Positions 1-6,604 of a stretch of DNA of 8,760 nucleotides are shown piece after piece. The notes beneath the pieces are model-generated. The model did no database searches. It was not told the DNA's origin and saw only the letters and a list, made by a program, of their open reading frames with translations. The stretch is from assembly GCA_002299495.1 (NCBI GenBank), contig DBNZ01000169.1:1-8760 (forward strand), given 5' to 3'. Source of the DNA: Methylococcaceae bacterium UBA659 (GTDB taxonomy: Bacteria > Pseudomonadota > Gammaproteobacteria > Methylococcales > Methylomonadaceae). Position 1 is the stretch's first letter. Each line of letters starts with the position of its first letter. The translations under genes were made by a program, and so were the position numbers.

Positions 1-93
1 TCGGGGTAAAACCAGAAAGCCTGAATTTTCCCGAGCAAATTTCGAATTTTCAAAAAATCCGCAATCAGCAAAGCACTGAGTGGGCCCGTCGTT

Positions 94-1086
94 TTGCCAA
101 CGCACCATCGCTCAATGCGCCCCAATAATAGCCCGCTCCACGTTTATCTGGTTCAAGAGCGCCCTAACCCTTCCAGCGATTTTTTCGTCAGGCCGCTGTT
201 AGCAACCGGCACGCATCAAATCATCCCTTGCGGCTTCACGGACCTGCCAGCACCAAAAGACCTGACCGATGCCATCATCGTATTTGTGCGCTACATTCCC
301 CAAGCTTGGATAAAACTGATCGACGCGACCCGCCCTAAGCTCGCCAAGCGAGTGTTTTTTATGGACGATGACCTGCTCGACTTTAAGGCCGCCAAAGGGA
401 TGCCCTGGCGTTACCGCTTTAAACTGGCGCGGTTGTCTACCCGGCATTTGGCCTGGCTAAAAAAACAACAAGCGGAATTGTGGGTGTCAACGCCGTACTT
501 GCAACAAAAATACGCCGACTGGCCCGCTAAGCTGGTGTTGCCGTCGCCGGTGCCGGTGCCGTCCGTAGGGTGCCGGGTGTTTTATCATGGCTCGGCCTCG
601 CATGAACAGGATATCCGCTGGCTGCAACCGGTCATGGCCAAGGCTCTAGCGGAAAACGAACGGCTTTGTTTTGAAATAATCGGCGGCCCCTCGGTGCATC
701 GTCTGTATAAAAAACTGCCCCGCACCACGGTGATCCATCCTATGCAATGGCCGAGCTACCAAGCATTTTTAGCCATGCAGCCGCGCCATATCGGGCTAAA
801 CCCGCTGTTGCCGTCCCGCTTCAACCACGCCCGTTCCTACACCAAGTTCTTTGACATCACCCGTTGCGGCGCGGTGGGCATTTATGCGCCGGGCAGTGCC
901 TGCGCCGACGTGGTCGAACATCGCCAAGACGGCCTGATTATTGATTTGGACCCAGCAGCTTGGGTGGCGGCACTGGCTGAACTGGCCAACAACGGCGACT
1001 TGCGGGAAACCTTATTGCAGAACGCGCAAACAAAGGTTCAATTCCTCGCTAAGCAGGCGCAGGCTTGCCACCAAGGCTGGTTTTAA
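94..1086 (+). CDS. GT4-like glycosyltransferase family 1 protein
   Basis: Probable cytoplasmic nucleotide-sugar glycosyltransferase of the GT-B fold; acceptor and donor are unknown. The protein is about 330 aa, slightly short for GT4 enzymes (usually 350-400). The N-terminal half holds an acidic FMDDDLLD stretch (residues 89-96) after a beta-strand-like segment. The C-terminal half begins near FYHGS (163-167), a usual start of the donor-binding domain. It contains HIGLNPL (232-238) and FNHARSYTKFFD (243-254), which match the family block 'iglaPl...FN.akS..K..E', followed by a GAVGIYA segment. The usual second Glu of the E-x7-E motif is Asp254 here. The frame opens after a stop at 22-24. The start is uncertain: TTG at 94 has only a weak purine stretch upstream and ATG at 115 has no clear Shine-Dalgarno, so the protein could be 323 aa. 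No signal peptide or membrane helix is seen. The end lies 75 bases before the dabB-like gene; a functional link is not evident. Confidence 0.75.
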   Translation: MPTHHRSMRPNNSPLHVYLVQERPNPSSDFFVRPLLATGTHQIIPCGFTDLPAPKDLTDAIIVFVRYIPQAWIKLIDATRPKLAKRVFFMDDDLLDFKAAKGMPWRYRFKLARLSTRHLAWLKKQQAELWVSTPYLQQKYADWPAKLVLPSPVPVPSVGCRVFYHGSASHEQDIRWLQPVMAKALAENERLCFEIIGGPSVHRLYKKLPRTTVIHPMQWPSYQAFLAMQPRHIGLNPLLPSRFNHARSYTKFFDITRCGAVGIYAPGSACADVVEHRQDGLIIDLDPAAWVAALAELANNGDLRETLLQNAQTKVQFLAKQAQACHQGWF

Positions 1087-1111
1087 CCGCTTGTCTTAAT
1101 GGACTTAAAAT
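1083..1111 (+). promoter_or_regulatory. Candidate sigma-70 promoter for the dabB-dabA unit
   Basis: TTAACC (1083-1088) and TAAAAT (1106-1111) are separated by 17 bases. They match 4/6 and 5/6 of the -35 and -10 consensus. The -35 box overlaps the stop codon of the glycosyltransferase gene. The predicted transcription start is near 1118, giving a leader of about 45 bases before ATG 1162. This is inference from sequence only. Confidence 0.38.
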
Positions 1112-1117
1112 TGCTAA

Positions 1118-1138
1118 GCTGCGCCGCCAACCCGCAGC
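1118..1138 (+). other. Leader hairpin upstream of dabB-like gene
   Basis: GCTGCG (1118-1123) and CGCAGC (1133-1138) form a perfect 6-bp stem around a 9-base loop. No T-tract follows on the + strand, so this is not a standard intrinsic terminator for the preceding gene. If the promoter call is right, the hairpin sits at the extreme 5' end of the mRNA, where such structures can protect against decay. Confidence 0.35.
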
Positions 1139-1161
1139 ACTAAATTCAAGGTCACGCCATT

Positions 1162-2634
1162 ATGGGGATACTCAGTTTTTTGCTTTGGACTCCAGCCCTA
1201 GGGGCCTTGTTGCTGGCGCTCATCCCAAGTAAAAATGCCTTATTAATCCGGCTGATCGCCAACGGCTTCGGCGGGTTCTGTCTGGCGCTCACGGTTTGGC
1301 TGCTAAGCCAATACGACCCCCACAACGGCCAATTGCAATTCTACGAACATTTCACGCTAAACCCGGCGCTAGGAAGTGCCTATGCCCTAGGTGTGGACGG
1401 CCTTTCGATGCCTTTGCTGTTGTTGACTACGGTATTGGTTGCGGTGGCTTTGTTGGTTTCAGATGCCGACCATACCGCTAACAAAAGTTACCCTATCTGC
1501 ATTTTATTGCTGGAATTTGGCTTATTGGGCGTGTTTTCAACCCAAGACTGGGCGTTGTTCTTCCTTTTTTGGCAACTGACTTCAATTCCGCTTTTTTTCT
1601 TGCTTAACCGCTGGGGCGACCTTCGCCGCCAAACCGCCAGCCTACGGTTCGCCCTTTATTTGATGGGAAGTTCCGTTTTTTTGTTGATAAGCCTGCTGGC
1701 CATCTACCCGTTTGACTTGCAGCAGGACGGCTCATTAATACATCCGATTTACCAAACCAGCAAGACCATGCCAAAAAACCAACAAATCCTGGTGCTTCTT
1801 GGGTTTGTGCTAGGCTTCGGCGTCAACATGGCGATATTCCCGTTGCACGGTTGGCTACCGTTGGCGCAAACCGCCGCGCCTAGGGCAATCAACATCCTGA
1901 TCTCCGGCGTTTTCATAAAACTGGGCGCGTATGGCCTTTTACGTGCGGTGGTCATGGTGCCCGCCGCCGCCCAAACCCTACAACCTGTAATGACGGTTTT
2001 GGCTTTGTTCGGCATGATTTATGGTGGCTTACTGGCATGGCGGCAAACCGAGCTCAAACCCATGCTCGCTTACTGGACTACCAGCCAGATGGCGATGGTT
2101 TTATTGGGTATCGCCAGCCTGGACGACGCCGGGCTTTCCGGGGCGGCTTTGGCCATGGTGGCACATGGTTTGATTGCGGCGGCGTTGTTTTTATTGGCCG
2201 ACTTCCTGTACCGCAAAAACCCAACCCGTAACTTATTCGCCATTAATAGCCAACTTAAGGTCTCGCCCAAGTTTTCCTGGCTAATGGCACTTTCCCTGTT
2301 AGCGGCCATGAGTATCCCAGGAACAGCAGGGTTCATCGCTTTCATCCATACCCTAATCGGTAATGCCCGCCACCAATACGGGGTCATAGTGGTTTTTTTG
2401 CTGGTTGCATTGATTACCGCCAGCTATCTAATCCGCACTATGAACCAACTTTTTCTGGGCCCTGGCCAAGAAAGTCGGCAACAACCAGATGACTTAGCGC
2501 CTGTTGAATGGGTCTTATCGGGTGGCTTGGTGTTAGCCATCATTTTGATGGGTCTGGTTCCCGCGCCCTGGTTGGACTTATCCGCAAGCAGCCTCAAATT
2601 ATTAAGCGCCACCCTCCGGCTCCCCGCTTTGTAA
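1162..2634 (+). CDS. dabB: DabB-like proton-translocating antiporter-family membrane subunit (NuoM-like)
   Basis: Integral membrane protein of 490 aa from the NuoL/M/N and Mrp antiporter family (PF00361). The likely role is the ion-conducting partner of the DUF2309 protein encoded 4 bases downstream, in a DAB/Mps-type inorganic-carbon uptake complex. About 14 hydrophobic segments can be counted, the family number. NuoM-like landmarks are LGVDGLSMPL (76-85), FPLHGWLP (226-233), IKLGAYGLLR (252-261), MLAYWTTSQM (about 300-309), AHGL (334-337) and PGTAGF (386-391). Compared with E. coli NuoM, the TM8 Lys (K253) and TM11 His (H335) are kept. The TM5 Glu is Gln138 (FWQL), the TM7 Lys is Asn222 (GVNM) and the TM12 Glu position is Phe394. 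The start ATG has AAGG (1148-1151) 10 bases upstream. No other complex I genes are nearby, which argues against a respiratory NuoM. Membership of the antiporter family is certain; the DabB role rests on the neighbour. The usual DabB is closer to NuoL, so the gene symbol is tentative. Confidence 0.82.
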   Translation: MGILSFLLWTPALGALLLALIPSKNALLIRLIANGFGGFCLALTVWLLSQYDPHNGQLQFYEHFTLNPALGSAYALGVDGLSMPLLLLTTVLVAVALLVSDADHTANKSYPICILLLEFGLLGVFSTQDWALFFLFWQLTSIPLFFLLNRWGDLRRQTASLRFALYLMGSSVFLLISLLAIYPFDLQQDGSLIHPIYQTSKTMPKNQQILVLLGFVLGFGVNMAIFPLHGWLPLAQTAAPRAINILISGVFIKLGAYGLLRAVVMVPAAAQTLQPVMTVLALFGMIYGGLLAWRQTELKPMLAYWTTSQMAMVLLGIASLDDAGLSGAALAMVAHGLIAAALFLLADFLYRKNPTRNLFAINSQLKVSPKFSWLMALSLLAAMSIPGTAGFIAFIHTLIGNARHQYGVIVVFLLVALITASYLIRTMNQLFLGPGQESRQQPDDLAPVEWVLSGGLVLAIILMGLVPAPWLDLSASSLKLLSATLRLPAL

Positions 2635-2638
2635 GCCC

Positions 2639-5434
2639 ATGCAAAACACCGCCGCAGAGTTAGCCAAGTATCGCCAAACAATCACCGGAATTTTGGCCAA
2701 ATGGCAAGACCGGTTGCTGATAACGGCGGATAACGGGTGGGATAAATGCCTTTGGTCCCACCTTGGCTTTGACCAGTGGTTAGCAGAAACCGAACGCCTG
2801 AGCGGTATCCAGGCTTATTGTTCTGAACAACAATACCGTGATTATTATCGGCAAGGCCGGATTGACGATAGCGATATCGGCGCGGCCTTAACTGGCCATG
2901 ACGCTTTGCATGCGGGTAAGCCCCCCGCTGCGGCCACCCGCGAAGCCATTTATCGGGCCGTGTTAATTTATGGCTTGCCCTTAGCGAACGCCGACCAAGG
3001 GCAGGTGATAAGCCCAATGCAGAACAGCCTGCCAGCCGCCATCCGCCGGGAATTTCCAGCCGTTGGCAGTGACCACAAAGCCGACGCCGCCCGTCAATTG
3101 TGGTGCACCATTGCCGACAAACTTAGGGTAAAGCCCCCGCCGATTGCCGAAACCCCAGAGGCGCCCCTGCAAACGGAACCCCCCTGCCCACATGAATTAA
3201 CCCGGGGACAGGCTGGCCTAGAATTTGATTTGTTTATGGCCGGATTGGGCGAAAGCGCCAGTCTTAGGGACTTTGTGCAAGCCTTAAGTGGCGTTGATAT
3301 TTTAGATAACGTCCGCCCCCAATTGCTCCGCGTCATCAATTCCGCGCTGGACCAAGGAGTGGCCACTTGGCGCTTGCCAGAAACCGGGCGAGCCGACCTT
3401 TATAACGCTTGGCGGGCGACCCTTCCTTTCGACGCCAATTTGTTTCTCCATCAACTACCCGATTGGCAGGACATCGTCACCGAACTCCCGGAACAAGCTA
3501 TCGACTGCATAAGCCTACAGCTACTCAAGCTCGGCATCCCGGTCTGCCGCTGGCAAACGTATCTGCAACGTTTGCTTATGGAGCTGCCCGGTTGCTCGCA
3601 GTTAATAGCCGGATATGCGGGTCGCCAACAAGACCGTCCTGTGTCTTTGGCCGATTATCTATCGATCCGGTTGGTGTTGGACCGGTTATGGCTTAACCAA
3701 ACCTGTCAAGACCTTTGGCAGATCGAAGCCAAAACCAGCGCCTTGATCACCTATTTCCACAAAAACCTATCGGAGTTTTTTGTCCGCAAGCACCTGTACC
3801 AAGGCCAATTGCCGGAACACTTAGCAACCTTAGCGGAAACCTTGATCATCCGCGCCGGTTCTGAGCGGCAATGCCGCAGCGATTGGCAACGGCTGGCTGA
3901 TTTGCTTTATGACTGGCGGTTTAGTGCAAATGCAAAGCCCGGTTCAGATACCCTGGCCGAACCCAGTTGGCGTTTGTCCCTTTTATGCCAGCACTTAGGG
4001 TTTGATTCACAACGGGTGGGGCAATTGAAACCCAATGATTTATGGGCAATGCTTAAGCTGGCCGATGACTTTGATGCCCGCGAACAGGGCAAAATTTGGC
4101 TGCATGCCTTGGAACATCATTATCGTCAACAATTGTTAGGTTGCTTGCAAACAAACTTACAGAAAACAAAAAAACATCCGATAAGCCGCCCCATTGCCCA
4201 AGTGGTTTTCTGTATGGACCCTCGTGAAGAAAGCGCCCGGCACCATTTGGAGCAGCTGGGAACAACCATTGAAACCTTCGGAACCCGGGGATTCATTACC
4301 AATAAAGACGTTTCCTTGGATTATGATGGACAGGCACAAACCAGGCCAAAAAGCTTTGCCCATAGGCTGCTGCAAATGGACTTGGCCTGGTCGTTCATAG
4401 CGATCAACGGCTACGCCCCCATCGCCATGTTGGATTTACTGGGCAAATCGTTATGGCCAGAAACCCGACAACGTTTGCTTGAGAAATGGCCCGATAAGGA
4501 CAAGAGGGCAGGGCATGAAACCACACCGGCCTTAGCTGCCGATACCCAAGCGGGTCTGGCCGCCGGTTTCTTATTGGATATAGGCCTAACCGGTGAATTT
4601 TCGGATTGGGTGGTGCTGATGGGACATAGCCCCCCCAATGAACCCGGCGAATACTTAAGACCCTGGTGCCAGGCTTGCAACGGTCGCAACAGCGGCCACA
4701 ATGCCGAACGCTTGGCCGATATCCTCAACCGGCCACAAATTCGCCCCCTACTCAAAGGGTACGGCATCGACATCCCTGAACAAACCCGTTTTATCGCCGC
4801 CGGGCATGGCCAAGATGGCCAACTGCGCTGGCTTCCATCCCACCGGCCACCGGAACCACCCGCCCTAGGGCAACTACAATCCTTGTTGCAGCAAGCCTTG
4901 ACGGGGTCTGAGAAATTCACCCGCCAGCGCACCGGTTTTGCTCACCACAGCGGCCATGCCGCACTCATCATAGCCCGCAGACAAATAACCGAAGGCTGGT
5001 CACTTGAACAGCGGGTATTCTTATTGTCATACGCCCCCGACCGCGACTTGAACGGTGAACGGCTGGAAAAAATCCTGCTGGCAGAATTGCCCGGACTTAT
5101 CGGCATGAACCTGGACTATTATTGCGCCAGCGTTAAGCATTCACACCACGCCAACGGCTGCAACCGTTACGACAACCCGGTGGGTTTTTTTACGCTAATG
5201 TCAGGAACGGACAGCGATTACCGCACCGGTTTTTCACGCCAAGAACTGGAACGGCACGAAGCCATGCGTATGACGATTGTGGTGGAAACCGAAGCGGCGG
5301 TGATGGCGGCAATGCTGGAGCGCAATCCGGGTTTAAACAACCTGTTTGCCGGTAGTTGGGCCTATTTAGCCGTGATTGACCCCAAAAACGGCCATATTTC
5401 AGCCTACAAACCAGGCGCTGGATTCCCGCTTTAG
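2639..5434 (+). CDS. dabA: DabA-like DUF2309/UPF0753 inorganic-carbon transport subunit
   Basis: Large peripheral membrane protein (931 aa) of the UPF0753/DUF2309 family (PF10070). Family members (DabA, MpsB) bear a beta-carbonic-anhydrase-like zinc site and are thought to convert CO2 to bicarbonate in one direction when coupled to DabB. The predicted zinc/active-site residues are visible: Cys525-x-Asp527-x-Arg529 (VVFCMDPRE), His663 (MGHS) and Cys677 (WCQAC), which would correspond to the family's C, D, H and C. Other family blocks are YRDYYRQGRI (N-terminal), ETFGTRGF after the Cys/Asp motif, LLDIGLTGEF, NGRNSGHNAERLA, and a C-terminal block with DYRTGF, MRMTIVVE and WAYLAVIDP. Odd points: the His-Cys loop reads GHSPPNEP rather than the usual GHGS..NNP and is one residue shorter, and the C-terminus carries a His/Cys cluster (H834, H836, H837, C841). 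The ATG lies 4 bases after the dabB-like stop without a good Shine-Dalgarno, so translational coupling is likely. The frame is intact. Confidence 0.9.
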   Translation: MQNTAAELAKYRQTITGILAKWQDRLLITADNGWDKCLWSHLGFDQWLAETERLSGIQAYCSEQQYRDYYRQGRIDDSDIGAALTGHDALHAGKPPAAATREAIYRAVLIYGLPLANADQGQVISPMQNSLPAAIRREFPAVGSDHKADAARQLWCTIADKLRVKPPPIAETPEAPLQTEPPCPHELTRGQAGLEFDLFMAGLGESASLRDFVQALSGVDILDNVRPQLLRVINSALDQGVATWRLPETGRADLYNAWRATLPFDANLFLHQLPDWQDIVTELPEQAIDCISLQLLKLGIPVCRWQTYLQRLLMELPGCSQLIAGYAGRQQDRPVSLADYLSIRLVLDRLWLNQTCQDLWQIEAKTSALITYFHKNLSEFFVRKHLYQGQLPEHLATLAETLIIRAGSERQCRSDWQRLADLLYDWRFSANAKPGSDTLAEPSWRLSLLCQHLGFDSQRVGQLKPNDLWAMLKLADDFDAREQGKIWLHALEHHYRQQLLGCLQTNLQKTKKHPISRPIAQVVFCMDPREESARHHLEQLGTTIETFGTRGFITNKDVSLDYDGQAQTRPKSFAHRLLQMDLAWSFIAINGYAPIAMLDLLGKSLWPETRQRLLEKWPDKDKRAGHETTPALAADTQAGLAAGFLLDIGLTGEFSDWVVLMGHSPPNEPGEYLRPWCQACNGRNSGHNAERLADILNRPQIRPLLKGYGIDIPEQTRFIAAGHGQDGQLRWLPSHRPPEPPALGQLQSLLQQALTGSEKFTRQRTGFAHHSGHAALIIARRQITEGWSLEQRVFLLSYAPDRDLNGERLEKILLAELPGLIGMNLDYYCASVKHSHHANGCNRYDNPVGFFTLMSGTDSDYRTGFSRQELERHEAMRMTIVVETEAAVMAAMLERNPGLNNLFAGSWAYLAVIDPKNGHISAYKPGAGFPL

Positions 5435-5450
5435 GTCGCCCGGAATCTGG
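5418..5450. terminator. Possible bidirectional hairpin between dabA and lgt
   Basis: Arms 5418-5426 and 5442-5450 pair as 9 bp (GATTCC with GGAATC, plus two G-U pairs and one C-G pair) around a 15-base loop. It covers the end of dabA and most of the 27-base convergent gap, where a shared terminator is expected. Neither side has a good T-tract, so the termination role is weakly supported. Confidence 0.3.
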
Positions 5451-5461
5451 ATTGAACCGGT

Positions 5462-6250
5462 TTAATCCGCCGCCGCCCTACGATGGGCAAAATAAAACAT
5501 CAAGCCGCCGAACGCCATCATCGGCAATGACAACAACTGCCCCATGGTCATCCAATCCAATGCGATGAAACCTAGGTGCGCGTCCGGCATCCGAAAAAAC
5601 TCGACAAAAAACCGGAAACAGCCGTACAACGAAATCGCCAGACCGGTGCAGGCCATTGTCGGCCTAGGCTTACTGGAATACCACCAGAGGATGACGAACA
5701 GCACCATGCCTTCCAAAAACGCCTCATAAAGTTGCGACGGATGCCGCGCCAACGGCCCGCCGTTGGGGAACACCATCGCCCAAGGGACATCGGCGGGCCT
5801 GCCCCATAATTCGCTATTGATAAAATTGCCGACTCGCCCCGCCCCTAAACCAATCGGAGCCGTCGGCGCGATAATATCGGTCAGTTGCAACACCGTGCAG
5901 CGCTGCTGCTTGGCCAAGAACCACATGGCGATAAACACGCCCAACATGCCACCGTGAAACGACATGCCCCCTTCCCAGATTTTGAACAAAATAACCGGGT
6001 CTTTGATGAATGCGCCAAAGTTGTAAAACAAGATATAACCCAATCGGCCGCCTAAAATCACGCCCAAGGCGCCATAGGTGACCAAATCCTCAATCGCTTC
6101 CGGCTTGACCGGCGACCAGGGTTGCCGTGCGCGGTATCGCCCCAGCACATAGACTGCGGCGAAACCGAGCAGATACATCAAGCCATACCAATGCACTTTT
6201 ACTGGCCCAAGGCTCACGGCAACAGGATCAATCATAGGATAAGTCAGCAT
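5462..6250 (-). CDS. lgt: Prolipoprotein diacylglyceryl transferase
   Basis: Inner-membrane enzyme that moves a diacylglyceryl group from phosphatidylglycerol to the lipobox cysteine of prolipoproteins, the first step of bacterial lipoprotein maturation. The length is 262 aa, within the family range (about 260-290). The N-terminus reads as in proteobacterial Lgt (YPMIDPVAVSLGPVKVHWYG). The Lgt signature is present as GRVGNFINSELWG (138-150), with His99 in SFHGG, Arg139 in the signature, HPSQLYEA (170-177) and Arg220 in FFRMPD. These correspond to the essential His103, Arg143 and Arg239 of the E. coli enzyme. About seven membrane helices are expected and seen. The ATG at 6250 has GAGG five bases upstream (5'-TGAGGCTGTC-ATG). 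Lgt genes often precede thyA; here the 3' neighbour is the convergent dabA-like gene, so lgt appears to be a single-gene unit with its own promoter. Confidence 0.97.
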   Translation of the reverse strand: MLTYPMIDPVAVSLGPVKVHWYGLMYLLGFAAVYVLGRYRARQPWSPVKPEAIEDLVTYGALGVILGGRLGYILFYNFGAFIKDPVILFKIWEGGMSFHGGMLGVFIAMWFLAKQQRCTVLQLTDIIAPTAPIGLGAGRVGNFINSELWGRPADVPWAMVFPNGGPLARHPSQLYEAFLEGMVLFVILWWYSSKPRPTMACTGLAISLYGCFRFFVEFFRMPDAHLGFIALDWMTMGQLLSLPMMAFGGLMFYFAHRRAAAD

Positions 6251-6280
6251 GACAGCCTCAAAAATAGAAATGGAAGCGGC

Positions 6281-6286
6281 ATTATA
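6281..6286 (-). promoter_or_regulatory. Consensus -10 box for lgt
   Basis: On the minus strand the hexamer is a perfect TATAAT, about 31 bases before the lgt start codon, so transcription would begin near 6274 with a leader of roughly 24 bases. The expected -35 region (about 6304-6309, CCCTTA on the minus strand) matches poorly, which suggests either activator help or a modest promoter. Confidence 0.5.
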
Positions 6287-6467
6287 CTATGGGCATGAAT
6301 ACTTAAGGGGTCGGGCCAATACCCGAATACCAAAAAGGCGGGCAAAAAAGCCGGGGCGGTTTCAGTTAAGCGGTCAAATTCCTTGCGGTTGGCGCACCAA
6401 CAGGCGAAAAAAACGCCCCACTTTTTAGCAATATCAGCCGAATCCACACCCCATCGCCCATTTGCTA

Positions 6468-6495
6468 TTGCCAACCCATATTTTATGGTTAATAT
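6468..6495 (+). promoter_or_regulatory. Candidate promoter for the ABC-GH5 unit
   Basis: TTGCCA (6468-6473, 5/6 match to -35) and TAATAT (6490-6495, 4/6 match to -10) are separated by 16 bases. Transcription would start near 6502 with a leader of about 100 bases before ATG 6605. Support is from sequence similarity only. Confidence 0.33.
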
Positions 6496-6604
6496 CTTGT
6501 TGTCATTGCCAACAAACGGTGAGTTTGCACGGCGACCACCGGGCCATCAGGCCGCCCGCCCCATAACAACCATGCCTGAACTTAACTGATTAACGGAGCC
6601 ATAC

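Larger units (their letters stand above)
6251..6604. other. 354-base divergent intergenic region between lgt and the ABC gene
   Basis: No convincing gene is seen; open frames here (6383-6589 on + and 6244-6474 on -) have no recognisable protein features. The region holds the lgt -10 box, a 5-bp inverted repeat (6311-6326, TCGGG/CCCGA), and two short A-tract hairpins (GGC-A6-GCC at 6341-6352 and GGCG-A7-CGCC at 6403-6417). It also holds a candidate promoter for the ABC gene and, at 6595-6598, the GGAG ribosome site of that gene. Confidence 0.6.

Noticed and set aside
1162..2634. A respiratory complex I subunit M (nuoM)
   Set aside because: No other nuo genes flank it, the key proton-path residues are changed, and the next gene 4 bases away encodes a DUF2309 protein, which points to a DAB-type complex.
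4411..4932. Open frame of 173 codons on the minus strand
   Set aside because: It lies entirely opposite the well-supported dabA-like gene and shows no family motifs; it is a shadow of that gene's base composition.
6244..6474. Small minus-strand open frame (76 codons) just upstream of lgt
   Set aside because: It overlaps the lgt start and runs through the lgt promoter and leader; there is no clear ribosome site or recognisable protein pattern.
6383..6589. Small plus-strand open frame (68 codons) upstream of the ABC gene
   Set aside because: No Shine-Dalgarno, no domain or signal features, and it lies in a likely regulatory gap.
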